Part shown: positions 1 through 6,096 of the stretch, piece after piece | How the letters are laid out: every line of letters starts with the position of its first letter | Position numbering within the stretch: the first letter of the stretch is position 1 | Source of the DNA: Candidatus Bathyarchaeota archaeon | GTDB taxonomy: Archaea > Thermoproteota > Bathyarchaeia > Bathyarchaeales > Bathyarchaeaceae | NCBI GenBank assembly: GCA_020346825.1 | Contig: CP070791.1 | Span: 330,873 to 339,223, forward strand | Reading direction: 5' to 3' | Length of the DNA stretch: 8,351 bases | The notes under the pieces: model-generated | Told to the model about the DNA's origin: nothing | The model's input: the letters and a program-made list of their open reading frames with translations, nothing else | Databases searched by the model: none | Position numbers and translations under genes: made by a program

Positions 1-26
1 CAGTTAAGGATAAAAGACTTCAATGA
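1..26 (+). CDS. Possible 3' end of upstream gene (uL30 expected)
   Basis: Only seven codons ending in a TGA at 24-26 can be read (V-K-D-K-R-L-Q). I cannot recognise the protein from these. The call rests on gene order: in archaea the gene before uL15 is usually uL30. The other non-overlapping frame stops at 5-7, and the third runs straight into uL15. If real, the gap to uL15 is 19 bp and contains its ribosome binding site. Confidence 0.25.
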
Positions 27-33
27 AAAAACT

Positions 34-39
34 GGAGGT
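34..39 (+). promoter_or_regulatory. Shine-Dalgarno deciding the uL15 start
   Basis: GGAGGT is the site. Its distance of 7 nt to the TTG at 46, against 1 nt to the TTG at 40, favours the shorter protein. Confidence 0.7.
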
Positions 40-45
40 TTGACA

Positions 46-483
46 TTGCCTCACAAACGCAGGAAAGTTAGGAAGAAGCGAGGCTCCAGAACTCACGGAT
101 ACGGTCAGGTAGGGCAACATAGGAAAGGATCCAAAGGTGAAAGAAAAGCTGGGCTCCACAAGGAAGGATGGACATACATAGTGAAACATGAGCCCAACTA
201 TTTTGGTAAGAAGGGATTCACATCTCAAAAAGCCATTGGCGGAAAACCAAATGTTATCAACGTAGGAGAACTAAGTGAGCTAGCCGACAAGCTTGCTGCA
301 GAAAAGAAGCTGAAAAGAAAGCAAAAGAAAATTTTCCTAAACCTAGGCAAGCTTGGTTTTCACAAACTTCTGGGAACCGGCAAAATAACTAAGCCCATGC
401 TAATTAAGGTGAATGCCCATTCAGAGACAGCAGCCAAGAAAATTGAGGAAGCAGGCGGACATATCATCCAAGAAGAAAGTTAG
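46..483 (+). CDS. rpl15: Large ribosomal subunit protein uL15 (archaeal L15, L27a type)
   Basis: Structural protein of the large ribosomal subunit, cytoplasmic, 145 residues, normal for the archaeal/eukaryotic form. The N-terminus is very basic with the family pattern K-R-G-S-R-T-H-G-Y-G followed by G-Q-H-R-K-G. The C-terminal part carries the uL15 signature (LGFHKLLGTGKI, then L-I-K-V-A/S-H-S-E-T-A and I-E-E-A-G-G). The start is chosen as TTG at 46. The Shine-Dalgarno GGAGGT at 34-39 is 7 nt from it, whereas the upstream in-frame TTG at 40 lies only 1 nt after GGAGG. The chosen start gives M-P-H-K-R-R-K, the usual beginning of archaeal uL15. It is followed by a 149-bp gap, so it probably ends one transcription unit of the ribosomal cluster. 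Confidence 0.96.
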   Translation: MPHKRRKVRKKRGSRTHGYGQVGQHRKGSKGERKAGLHKEGWTYIVKHEPNYFGKKGFTSQKAIGGKPNVINVGELSELADKLAAEKKLKRKQKKIFLNLGKLGFHKLLGTGKITKPMLIKVNAHSETAAKKIEEAGGHIIQEES

Positions 484-523
484 AGACAAAATACTTTGTG
501 CTCGCGTATGTATTTCGTAGATG

Positions 524-537
524 ACGTGCGCGCGCGT
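524..537. repeat. Alternating purine-pyrimidine GCGCGC tract, copy 1
   Basis: A 14-bp strictly alternating purine-pyrimidine run (ACGTGCGCGCGCGT) lies 40 bp behind the uL15 stop. It is the first of a group of similar tracts in this window, all outside well-supported genes. A shorter alternating run (CGCGTATGTAT) sits just upstream at 503-513. Function unknown; such sequence can adopt Z-DNA. Confidence 0.6.
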
Positions 538-552
538 TATGTTGCTGTTCTC

Positions 553-571
553 GGTTTTTTTCTATCTTTTA
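553..571 (+). terminator. T-rich stretch, possible archaeal terminator behind uL15
   Basis: Seven consecutive T (555-561) are followed by CTATCTTTT. Archaeal transcription often ends at T-runs on the non-template strand without a hairpin. The place, after uL15 and before a likely new promoter, fits. No stem-loop is seen. Confidence 0.4.
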
Positions 572-580
572 TGACATAAT

Positions 581-593
581 GTAAACTTTATTA
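581..593 (+). promoter_or_regulatory. Probable secY promoter (BRE/TATA)
   Basis: GTAAACTTTATTA has an A-rich BRE-like part and a TATA-like TTTATTA at 587-593. A start about 25 nt downstream would fall near 614-618 and leave a leader of 15-20 nt before the secY ATG. Prediction from sequence only. Confidence 0.4.
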
Positions 594-632
594 AGTCTTC
601 TTCCTTGATTCTAAGACTGGTGGATTCCAACC

Positions 633-2072
633 ATGGCCGGCAGATTCCTTTCGTTGTTCGGACCTCTCTCAAGATTCATGCCAGAAGTTAGCCCGCCAGC
701 TCGAAGAGTAGGTTTCAACGAAAAGATCTTCTGGACTGCCATGGCCCTCGTAGTATACCTCATCATGACTGAGGTGCCTCTATACAAGGTCGGGGTAGGC
801 GGAGGTTGGGAACTAACTTATCTTCGAGTTATTTTCGCTTCCAATAGAGGTACCCTCATGGAATTGGGAATAGGCCCCATCGTAACCGCCGGCCTTATCC
901 TCCAACTACTTGCCGGATCAGGTATGATAGCCTGCAATTTCACCAATCCAGACGACCGAGCGCTCTTCACTACAGCCAGTAAAGTCTTCTCCATAATCAT
1001 GACCGGAGTTCAAGCCTCCGCATACCTTATCGGCGGAGTGTATGGCCCGCTAGATGCAGGTACAACCACAATCGTTTTCATTCAACTCTTAGCGGCTGGA
1101 CTCGTGCTCATGCTTTTGGACGAAATGATACAGAAAGGCTGGGGAATTGGCAGCGGAATAAGCCTCTTCATTTTAGCTGGTGTTGCCCAACGCGTTTTGT
1201 GGGACAGCTTGGCTCCAACCCCTCCCATGGGAGATGGAAAAAGCTCTGGAGCCTTCATTGCGTTCTTTCAGACACTCATGAACAGAGAACCCTTGACAAA
1301 CGCCCTTATCAGAATTGACAGTGAAGGCAACGTGCTAAACCTACCTACACTATTAGGTTTTTTCATAACTCTCGCTATTTTCATCATAGTAATATATGTT
1401 GAAGGAGTTAGGGTTGAGCTTCCTGTTTCCTACGCCAAGTACAGGGGATTTCGGGGAAAATACCCCATCAAACTTTTGTACGTCTCCAACCTACCTGTCA
1501 TTTTTGCTTCCGCCCTTTTCGCAAACATATATTTCTTTTCTCAACTTCTCTGGAGCAGATTCAACTCCAACAACACAAACTTTTGGCTTAATCTTCTTGG
1601 ACAATACAGTGTAGGAGAAGGAGGGCAACCCCAACCTGTGGGAGGCCTCGTCTACTATGTTATCTCACCTAGAAACATTTCAGCAGTTATGAGTGACCCT
1701 CTGAGAGCCTTCGCTTTCGCAGGCATCATGGTCGCCTTTTCCATAGTCTTTTCACTTACGTGGCTTGAAGTAGGTGGATTAGGTCCAGGAACCGTTGCAA
1801 AACAGTTGGTTGACTCGGGAATGCAGATTCCAGGATTTCGAAGATCTGGTAGATCTATAGAGTTGGTTCTTAAGCGGTACATTCCCGTGGTCACAATACT
1901 TGGGGGGGCAATAGTAGGATTGATCGCTTCAGTCGCAGACTTTTTCGGAGTGTTCGGGACAGGAATGGGCATCTTGTTGTCGGTGGGAATATTGTATCAG
2001 TATTACCAACTTCTTGTGAAGGAACGCGTTGCCGACATGTATCCAGCCTTTCGCCGTGTATTAGGAGGATAA
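633..2072 (+). CDS. secY: Preprotein translocase subunit SecY (Sec61 alpha)
   Basis: Pore-forming subunit of the Sec translocon in the cytoplasmic membrane, 479 residues, full archaeal length. I can place about ten hydrophobic segments: TM1 near 32-50, the plug/TM2 region 74-94 with the conserved GIGPIVTAGLILQLL, TM3 118-136, TM4 145-163, TM5 172-188, TM6 240-257, TM7 287-307, TM8 358-378, TM9 417-437 and TM10 443-461. The large cytosolic loops important for ribosome binding are present: 258-285, including the basic Y-A-K-Y-R-G-F-R-G-K stretch, and 379-416 with the conserved F-R-R-S-G-R-S-I-E. The C-terminal Gly-Gly-stop (GGAGGATAA) also serves as the ribosome binding site of adk, which starts 2 nt after the stop. 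The partners SecE and Sec61 beta are not in the window. Only a weak GGTGG (619-623) precedes the ATG. Confidence 0.98.
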   Translation: MAGRFLSLFGPLSRFMPEVSPPARRVGFNEKIFWTAMALVVYLIMTEVPLYKVGVGGGWELTYLRVIFASNRGTLMELGIGPIVTAGLILQLLAGSGMIACNFTNPDDRALFTTASKVFSIIMTGVQASAYLIGGVYGPLDAGTTTIVFIQLLAAGLVLMLLDEMIQKGWGIGSGISLFILAGVAQRVLWDSLAPTPPMGDGKSSGAFIAFFQTLMNREPLTNALIRIDSEGNVLNLPTLLGFFITLAIFIIVIYVEGVRVELPVSYAKYRGFRGKYPIKLLYVSNLPVIFASALFANIYFFSQLLWSRFNSNNTNFWLNLLGQYSVGEGGQPQPVGGLVYYVISPRNISAVMSDPLRAFAFAGIMVAFSIVFSLTWLEVGGLGPGTVAKQLVDSGMQIPGFRRSGRSIELVLKRYIPVVTILGGAIVGLIASVADFFGVFGTGMGILLSVGILYQYYQLLVKERVADMYPAFRRVLGG

Positions 2073-2074
2073 AA

Positions 2075-2659
2075 ATGTTGAAGAGAGTTGTCGTTGTCAC
2101 TGGAATTCCTGGAACAGGTAAAACAACGGTTTGTAACGTAGCAGTGAAGCTTGCTGAGCAAACTGGAAAAAAGATTAACGTAGTAAATTACGGATCAATC
2201 ATGGTAGAAATATCTCAAAAACGTGATAAGTCCCTTCACAGAGATGCGCTGAGGAAATCTGGACTAGCTTTCCAACGCAATCTTCAGGCGAGAGCGGCTA
2301 GGATCATTTCAAAAAAAGCTGTCGCAGTCAATGGAGACCTAATCGTCGACACCCATATGTCGATAAAAACTGCAAGCGGATACTGGGCTGGTCTACCGTT
2401 CCATGTCCTGCAACTTCTGAATCCAGATATGTTCGTTTTGGTTGAAGCAGAGCCACACGAAATACTTTCACGTAGGCATAAAGATAAATCTCGGAAACGA
2501 GACAAGGTCTTGGAAGATGAAATAATGGAGGAAATTCTTTTCTCAAGGCTCATGGCTGCTGCCTGCGCAGTCTTAACTGGTGCGTCAATTAAGATGGTTG
2601 ATAACCCAACTGGAAAACAGGCTGAAGCCGCTAGAGAAGTCCTAAAGCTGTTGGTGTAG
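2075..2659 (+). CDS. adkA: Archaeal adenylate kinase (AdkA family)
   Basis: Cytoplasmic ATP:AMP phosphotransferase, 2 ADP from ATP + AMP, 194 residues, the usual length of the archaeal trimeric type rather than the bacterial Adk with its LID domain. The P-loop GIPGTGKTT is at residues 10-18. The AMP-side motif V-D-T-H-M-S-I-K-T at 91-99, then G-Y-W-A-G-L-P, matches the archaeal V-D-T-H-x-x-I-K-T...G-L-P pattern. The basic segment R-R-H-K-D-K-S-R-K-R-D (133-143) corresponds to the mobile arginine-rich region, and the late V-L-T-G-A motif (166-170) is also conserved. Strong Shine-Dalgarno GGAGG (2064-2068), 6 nt spacing. Its position between secY and the DUF106 gene is the classical archaeal order. 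Confidence 0.96.
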   Translation: MLKRVVVVTGIPGTGKTTVCNVAVKLAEQTGKKINVVNYGSIMVEISQKRDKSLHRDALRKSGLAFQRNLQARAARIISKKAVAVNGDLIVDTHMSIKTASGYWAGLPFHVLQLLNPDMFVLVEAEPHEILSRRHKDKSRKRDKVLEDEIMEEILFSRLMAAACAVLTGASIKMVDNPTGKQAEAAREVLKLLV

Positions 2660-2666
2660 TGATGAT

Positions 2667-3191
2667 ATGAGTTCCTATCTGGCAGAACCACCCTTCGCAA
2701 CATTCATAATCATGTTAGTTTCGTTGCTAATGGCCTTTATCTCATCTCTAGTTAACAGCCGCTTCGTCCCTAGGGAACACCGTGAAAAACTTAGAGCGTT
2801 GCAACATCGGATTGCTACTTTAAAAAAGGAGAAAGACGACAATCTCAAGAAAGCAAAAAGCACCGATGACAAGAAACTCCTCAAAAAAGCTCGGAAACAG
2901 GAGAAACAGCTTCTTCAGCTTCAATCGCAAATGGCTTCGCTGTCCCTCCGACAGATGAGAGTACTTCCAATCACTATGGCAATGTTTTTTCTAGTCTGGT
3001 TACTACTAACCGGTAGCATTCTTGGCATGAAGCTCTTTGAAAGCCCCTTTATCGGCACGGGACCTGTTGCGTATCTCCCATGGATCAGCGGAACAATGGA
3101 CCTGAATCTTTTCTATTGGTATCTTCTCTGCTCTTTCCTCTTTGGTACCCTCTTCTCTCGAATCTTCGGTTTAACGGGGGCAACCAAATAG
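2667..3191 (+). CDS. DUF106/EMC3-type YidC-like membrane insertase
   Basis: Membrane protein of 174 residues, of the archaeal family related to YidC/Oxa1, EMC3 and TMCO1, which helps insert proteins into the membrane. It has TM1 at about 10-30, a long highly charged cytosolic coiled coil at 37-92 rich in Lys/Glu/Gln, TM2 at 99-121 and TM3 at 146-168. The motif L-R-Q-M-R-V-L-P at the coil-TM2 junction fits the family. It starts 7 bp after the adk stop with only a weak GTGAT-like ribosome binding site. The stop TAG is directly followed by the eL34 ATG, so translation is probably coupled. Sharing an operon with secY agrees with a role near the translocon. No symbol is used because naming varies. 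Confidence 0.9.
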   Translation: MSSYLAEPPFATFIIMLVSLLMAFISSLVNSRFVPREHREKLRALQHRIATLKKEKDDNLKKAKSTDDKKLLKKARKQEKQLLQLQSQMASLSLRQMRVLPITMAMFFLVWLLLTGSILGMKLFESPFIGTGPVAYLPWISGTMDLNLFYWYLLCSFLFGTLFSRIFGLTGATK

Positions 3192-3461
3192 ATGCCCAGA
3201 CCCTCCCTGCGGACTCGAAGCAGAAAACGCCGAAGCGTAAAGTCCCCTGGAAAACACCGTGAGATCCATTATGGCAAAGAGAAGACGGGTTTTTCACACT
3301 GTGCCAAGTGTGGTCGAGTACTATCCGGAGTTCCACGCTCAAATCCGTCGAGACTTCACAAAATTGCTGCAAGTCAGAGAAGAGTTGAACGTATGTATGG
3401 TGGTCACTTGTGCCACATTTGCCTCCAAGACTTGCTGAGACAAGCAGCAAGAAACATTTGA
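3192..3461 (+). CDS. rpl34e: Large ribosomal subunit protein eL34
   Basis: Small basic protein of 89 residues found in archaeal and eukaryotic ribosomes only. The start M-P-R-P-S-L-R-T-R-S-R-K-R is typical of eL34. It has a zinc-ribbon arrangement with Cys37-x2-Cys40 (C-A-K-C-G) and Cys74-x2-Cys77 (C-H-I-C). Central S-N-P-S-R-L and R-R-V-E-R-M-Y-G-G-H-L-C match the family. The ATG follows the upstream stop codon with no gap. Its ribosome binding site would lie inside the insertase gene and is not obvious, which supports translational coupling. Confidence 0.95.
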   Translation: MPRPSLRTRSRKRRSVKSPGKHREIHYGKEKTGFSHCAKCGRVLSGVPRSNPSRLHKIAASQRRVERMYGGHLCHICLQDLLRQAARNI

Positions 3462-3491
3462 CACCACTAGAAAGGGCGGATCGATCAGACT

Positions 3492-4091
3492 ATGAAGGAG
3501 TGTTGCGTAGCGCAAAGGAAAAAAGTCGTAATATGCCTTTGCGGGATGACCGCTTGCGGAAAGAGCACTATGGCGAAAAGGCTAGCTGAAAAACATGGTC
3601 TAAAATACTTTTCTGGCGGAAACGCTTTGAAAGCCTTGGGTATTGAAGAAGGATACAAACCCATCGAAATTGGATGGTGGGAAACTGCTGAAGGGAGGAA
3701 ATTCCTTCAACAGCGAATGAAGGATCCCAAGTTCGACAAGAAGGTTGATGAAAAATTATTGGAGCTGGCGAAGCAAGGGAACGTTGTCCTCGACAGCTGG
3801 ACCATGCCTTGGCTGTTAAAGAAAGGATTCAAAATCTGGCTGGAAGCCTCCCCTCGAGTTAGAGCCAGAAGACTCGCAAGAAGAGACGGAATTAAGGTAG
3901 GAGAAGCGTTGAAGATTTTGAAAGAAAAAGACAAGAGAACACAGACAATCTACAAGGACCTTTACGGGTTTGATCTGAGAAACGATTTTTCACCCTTCAA
4001 TCTGATTCTAGATACGAACGAGTTGGATGCCGAAGAGGTTTTTCGCGCCATTTGTCTGGTTGTTGACCGTCTAGTATTTAGAAAATCCTAG
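3492..4091 (+). CDS. cmk: Cytidylate (CMP) kinase, archaeal, TACK-like variant
   Basis: Transfers phosphate from ATP to CMP/dCMP; 199 residues. The P-loop is G-M-T-A-C-G-K-S-T at 18-26, with an unusual Cys where many archaeal homologues have G-P-P-G-S-G-K-T. Next come Y-F-S-G-G-N-A-L (39-46, in place of the common S-A-G-x-x-F-R), G-W-W-E-T (61-65), F-D-K-K-V-D (81-86) and N-V-V-L-D-S-W-T-M-P-W-L (97-108), where V-V-V-E-G-R-L is usual. The LID-like part R-A-R-R-L-A-R-R-D-G (124-133) and Y-K-D-L-Y-G-F-D (154-161) match archaeal Cmk. The start is ATG 3492, the only usual start codon before the P-loop. A GGGCGG at 3474-3479 is rather distant from it. The extra N-terminal M-K-E-C-C-V-A-Q-R is Cys-containing. 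The gene lies 30 bp behind eL34, the usual place for cmk. Alternative: a nucleoside monophosphate kinase of changed specificity. Confidence 0.88.
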   Translation: MKECCVAQRKKVVICLCGMTACGKSTMAKRLAEKHGLKYFSGGNALKALGIEEGYKPIEIGWWETAEGRKFLQQRMKDPKFDKKVDEKLLELAKQGNVVLDSWTMPWLLKKGFKIWLEASPRVRARRLARRDGIKVGEALKILKEKDKRTQTIYKDLYGFDLRNDFSPFNLILDTNELDAEEVFRAICLVVDRLVFRKS

Positions 4092-4101
4092 CCTACGCGC
4101 C

Positions 4102-4118
4102 CACGTATGCGCGCGCAT
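4102..4118. repeat. Alternating purine-pyrimidine GCGCGC tract, copy 2
   Basis: A 17-bp strictly alternating run lies 10 bp behind the cmk stop. It contains the perfect 12-bp palindrome ATGCGCGCGCAT at 4107-4118. It belongs to the same group as the tracts at 524, 6909, 7691, 7983 and 8003. Confidence 0.65.
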
Positions 4119-4157
4119 TGGTTATTCTTGGAAGGTGAAGGCGGCATCAGTAAGGTA

Positions 4158-4173
4158 GGAAAGGTTAATATAT
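4158..4173 (+). promoter_or_regulatory. Predicted BRE/TATA promoter of the padR-ABC operon
   Basis: A purine-rich BRE-like GGAAAGG (4158-4164) precedes TTAATATAT (4165-4173), a good archaeal TATA box. Transcription would start near 4193-4196, leaving a leader of about 45 nt with a strong Shine-Dalgarno. The TATA box overlaps the left end of the palindrome at 4171-4194, so a protein bound there should block TBP/TFB or the polymerase. Confidence 0.55.
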
Positions 4174-4194
4174 GTCGATATCGATATCGACATA
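4171..4194. promoter_or_regulatory. 24-bp perfect palindrome, candidate PadR operator
   Basis: Each half is TATGTCGATATC, or its reverse complement GATATCGACATA; all 12 pairs match. It contains outer ATGT (4172-4175) and ACAT (4190-4193) elements, like half-sites described for PadR regulators, though here with 14 bases between them. It sits between the TATA box and the predicted start of the padR operon. Operator function is inference; the symmetry is seen directly. Confidence 0.65.
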
Positions 4195-4207
4195 GGTATC
4201 GTATATG

Positions 4208-4224
4208 ATATCAATATCGATTGA
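4208..4224. promoter_or_regulatory. Second, imperfect operator-like site
   Basis: ATATCAATATCGA at 4208-4220 repeats 12 of 13 bases of 4178-4190 inside the palindrome, exactly 30 bp further on, about three helical turns. The overlapping TCAAT-N4-ATTGA (4211-4224) is a short dyad. The same-face spacing suggests cooperative binding of a second repressor dimer. It ends just before the Shine-Dalgarno. Confidence 0.45.
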
Positions 4225-4239
4225 ATTGGAGGTGAAAAT

Positions 4240-4800
4240 ATGAACTGTTCACATAGACATCGTTTTGGTTCTTGGATGAGACACGTGGCTTCTGTACCAA
4301 AAGGCTTCTTGAAATACTCTGTGTTGAAACTGCTTGATGAAAAGCCCCGAGCGGGATCGGAAATCATGAATGAAATCGAAATTAAGACTGAGGGGAACTG
4401 GAAGCCAAGTCCCGGGTCTATTTACCCCCTCTTGGCCTGGCTCCAGGACAAAGGATATACAAAAGAAGCACCTGACCAAGAGCCCGGCATGAAACGTTAT
4501 ACCTTAACTGATGAAGGCAAAGCGTTTCTAGAGGAACATGTTAAGAGAAGGAAGGAGATTCGAGAGAGATTTGGTGCTTTCAGGCCTCCCTTCCATAGAT
4601 TCCCATGGTTCAACTCCTATCCTGAAAAGGCACAAGAACTACTCGAAGCAGGAAAGAGTTTCATGAAGGCTAGCTGGAACCTTCTTGACAATTTGCGCGA
4701 AAAATACACGGAAGACGCTGCCACACAGGCTAAAGAAGTTATCAAACAAGCCACCGAAAAACTAAATGAAATAGCCAAGAAATTAGAACAAGCTGACTAG
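4240..4800 (+). CDS. PadR-family transcriptional regulator
   Basis: DNA-binding regulator of 186 residues, cytoplasmic, acting as a dimer. The winged helix-turn-helix spans about 20-100: F-L-K-Y-S-V-L-K-L-L (23-32), then G-S-E-I-M-N-E-I, and the recognition region S-P-G-S-I-Y-P-L-L-A-W-L-Q-D-K-G-Y (57-73), which is the PadR hallmark. The wing ends in K-R-Y-T-L-T-D-E-G (85-93). Residues 128-186 form a charged helical tail, probably the dimerisation coil. The start ATG has an excellent Shine-Dalgarno GGAGGTGA (4228-4235). A short N-terminal Cys/His segment (M-N-C-S-H-R-H-R) precedes the fold. It lies 8 bp before the ABC ATPase gene, and the palindrome in its own promoter suggests it represses the whole operon and is released by a ligand, as LmrR does for its ABC drug exporter. 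The ligand cannot be read from the sequence. Confidence 0.93.
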   Translation: MNCSHRHRFGSWMRHVASVPKGFLKYSVLKLLDEKPRAGSEIMNEIEIKTEGNWKPSPGSIYPLLAWLQDKGYTKEAPDQEPGMKRYTLTDEGKAFLEEHVKRRKEIRERFGAFRPPFHRFPWFNSYPEKAQELLEAGKSFMKASWNLLDNLREKYTEDAATQAKEVIKQATEKLNEIAKKLEQAD

Positions 4801-4808
4801 GTTTAGTC

Positions 4809-6068
4809 ATGACAGGAAAAGGAGTTAGCTATGGGGTGAGCAAAATCAACAACATTATCGATGTCAAGGCATTAACCAAGGTATTCAACGGAAAGGTTAG
4901 AGCAGTAGATGGCATAAGCTTCACAGTAAGAGAAGGCGAGATCTTGGGATTTCTCGGCCCTAACGGGGCTGGCAAGACCACAACCTTGAACATGCTCGCC
5001 ACGTTACTGCGACTCACCAATGGTTCCGCTACAGTAAATGGTCACAATATTCTTGAAGATGCGGACGCAGTACGACGTAGCATTGGCTACGTATTCCAGG
5101 ACCCAACCCTGGACCTGGAATTGACTGGGCGAGAGAACTTGGACTTTCACGGACGACTCTACGGTCTTGAGCGGATTGTGAGGCTACAACGGATCGAAGA
5201 AATGTTGGAAGTAGTCCAGCTTACCGATCGTGCCGACGATCTAGTAAAGACCTACAGCGGTGGGATGAAACGACGACTGGAAATTGCCCGTGGGCTACTT
5301 CACCACCCTAAAGTCCTCTTTCTGGATGAGCCAACTCTTGGATTAGATCCTCAGACCAGACGCTCTATCTGGGAGCATATCCAACGCCTGAACCAGGAAA
5401 AGAACGTCACCATCATCCTAACCACCCACTACACGGAGGAAGCCGATTACCTCTGTGAACGCATATTGATCATAGATTTTGGCAAGATTGTGGCGTTGGA
5501 TACTCCAAGCAAGCTGAAGGCGCGTTTGGAAGGAGATGTTGTGAGTTTGGTCTTCAAGGATCCGGCGGTGATAGTGAGAATTCGTCCCCTTTTGGAGGAG
5601 AAGGAATGGATACGCAGCATTAATGTTGTTGCTTCCGGTAATAGTTATGCCAGAATGAGTCATATGATTCAGATGAAGCGAGGAATGTCAGTCGGCATAG
5701 GCATAGGAGGGATAATTCCTGGGATGGACTCTGGGAGTATTGGAGGGAGGGGGAAGATTCCAAAGCAGGTTCAGCAAATGTTGGCAAAGGGTATGGCTGA
5801 TGAAAACGGTCAACGCGGTCGCGATGAAGGGGCGAAATGCTTGAACCTATTGGTGGATAATGGTGGGCACCGAATCCCAGAGATTGTTAAGTTGGTCGAT
5901 GAAGCTGGAGTGATCCTGGAGTCGGTGGAGCTGCATAAGCCTACCCTTGATGATGTCTTCCTGTCGGTGACCGGCCGTGATATACGTGACGAACGTGGTA
6001 GCTTTATGGAGATGGCGCGGCGTCACCGTATCGTTCAGCAAGCCCGTGGACGGCGGATCAGAGGTTGA
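4809..6068 (+). CDS. ABC exporter ATP-binding protein, DrrA-like, with Met/Gly-rich insertion
   Basis: ATPase subunit powering the permease encoded next; 419 residues against roughly 310-340 usual for DrrA/CcmA-like proteins. The nucleotide-binding domain is complete: Walker A GPNGAGKTT (50-58), Q-loop Gln97, signature Y-S-G-G-M (149-153), Walker B V-L-F-L-D-E-P-T (169-176) with catalytic Glu174, D-loop G-L-D-P-Q (178-182) and switch His207. The DrrA C-terminal domain follows and ends in P-T-L-D-D-V-F-L-S-V-T-G-R (378-390). It is split by an insertion at about 279-343, rich in Gly and Met and not expected in the family. The start is uncertain. ATG 4809 has little ribosome binding site, whereas GTG 4836 (M-S-K-I-N-N) has GGAG at 4821-4824, 11 nt away; residue numbers here use 4809. 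It forms an operon with padR (8 bp before) and the permease (28 bp after). Confidence 0.94.
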   Translation: MTGKGVSYGVSKINNIIDVKALTKVFNGKVRAVDGISFTVREGEILGFLGPNGAGKTTTLNMLATLLRLTNGSATVNGHNILEDADAVRRSIGYVFQDPTLDLELTGRENLDFHGRLYGLERIVRLQRIEEMLEVVQLTDRADDLVKTYSGGMKRRLEIARGLLHHPKVLFLDEPTLGLDPQTRRSIWEHIQRLNQEKNVTIILTTHYTEEADYLCERILIIDFGKIVALDTPSKLKARLEGDVVSLVFKDPAVIVRIRPLLEEKEWIRSINVVASGNSYARMSHMIQMKRGMSVGIGIGGIIPGMDSGSIGGRGKIPKQVQQMLAKGMADENGQRGRDEGAKCLNLLVDNGGHRIPEIVKLVDEAGVILESVELHKPTLDDVFLSVTGRDIRDERGSFMEMARRHRIVQQARGRRIRG

Positions 6069-6079
6069 AATATCCGAAT

Positions 6080-6086
6080 GGAAGGT
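6080..6086 (+). promoter_or_regulatory. Ribosome binding site supporting the permease start
   Basis: GGAAGGT lies about 10 nt before the ATG at 6097. The reading frame is open further upstream, to 5977 and beyond, inside the ATPase gene. The shorter start avoids a long overlap and gives a normal ABC-2 permease N-terminus. Confidence 0.45.
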
Positions 6087-6096
6087 AAAACGTGAA

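Noticed and set aside
1655..1972. Long antisense frame inside secY.
   Set aside because: It lies opposite a strongly conserved gene and has no ribosome binding site or recognisable motif; a shadow frame.
5977..6096. Upstream extension of the permease reading frame by 40 residues.
   Set aside because: It would overlap the ATPase gene by 92 bp. The extra residues do not look like a permease N-terminus, and ATG 6097 has a plausible ribosome binding site.
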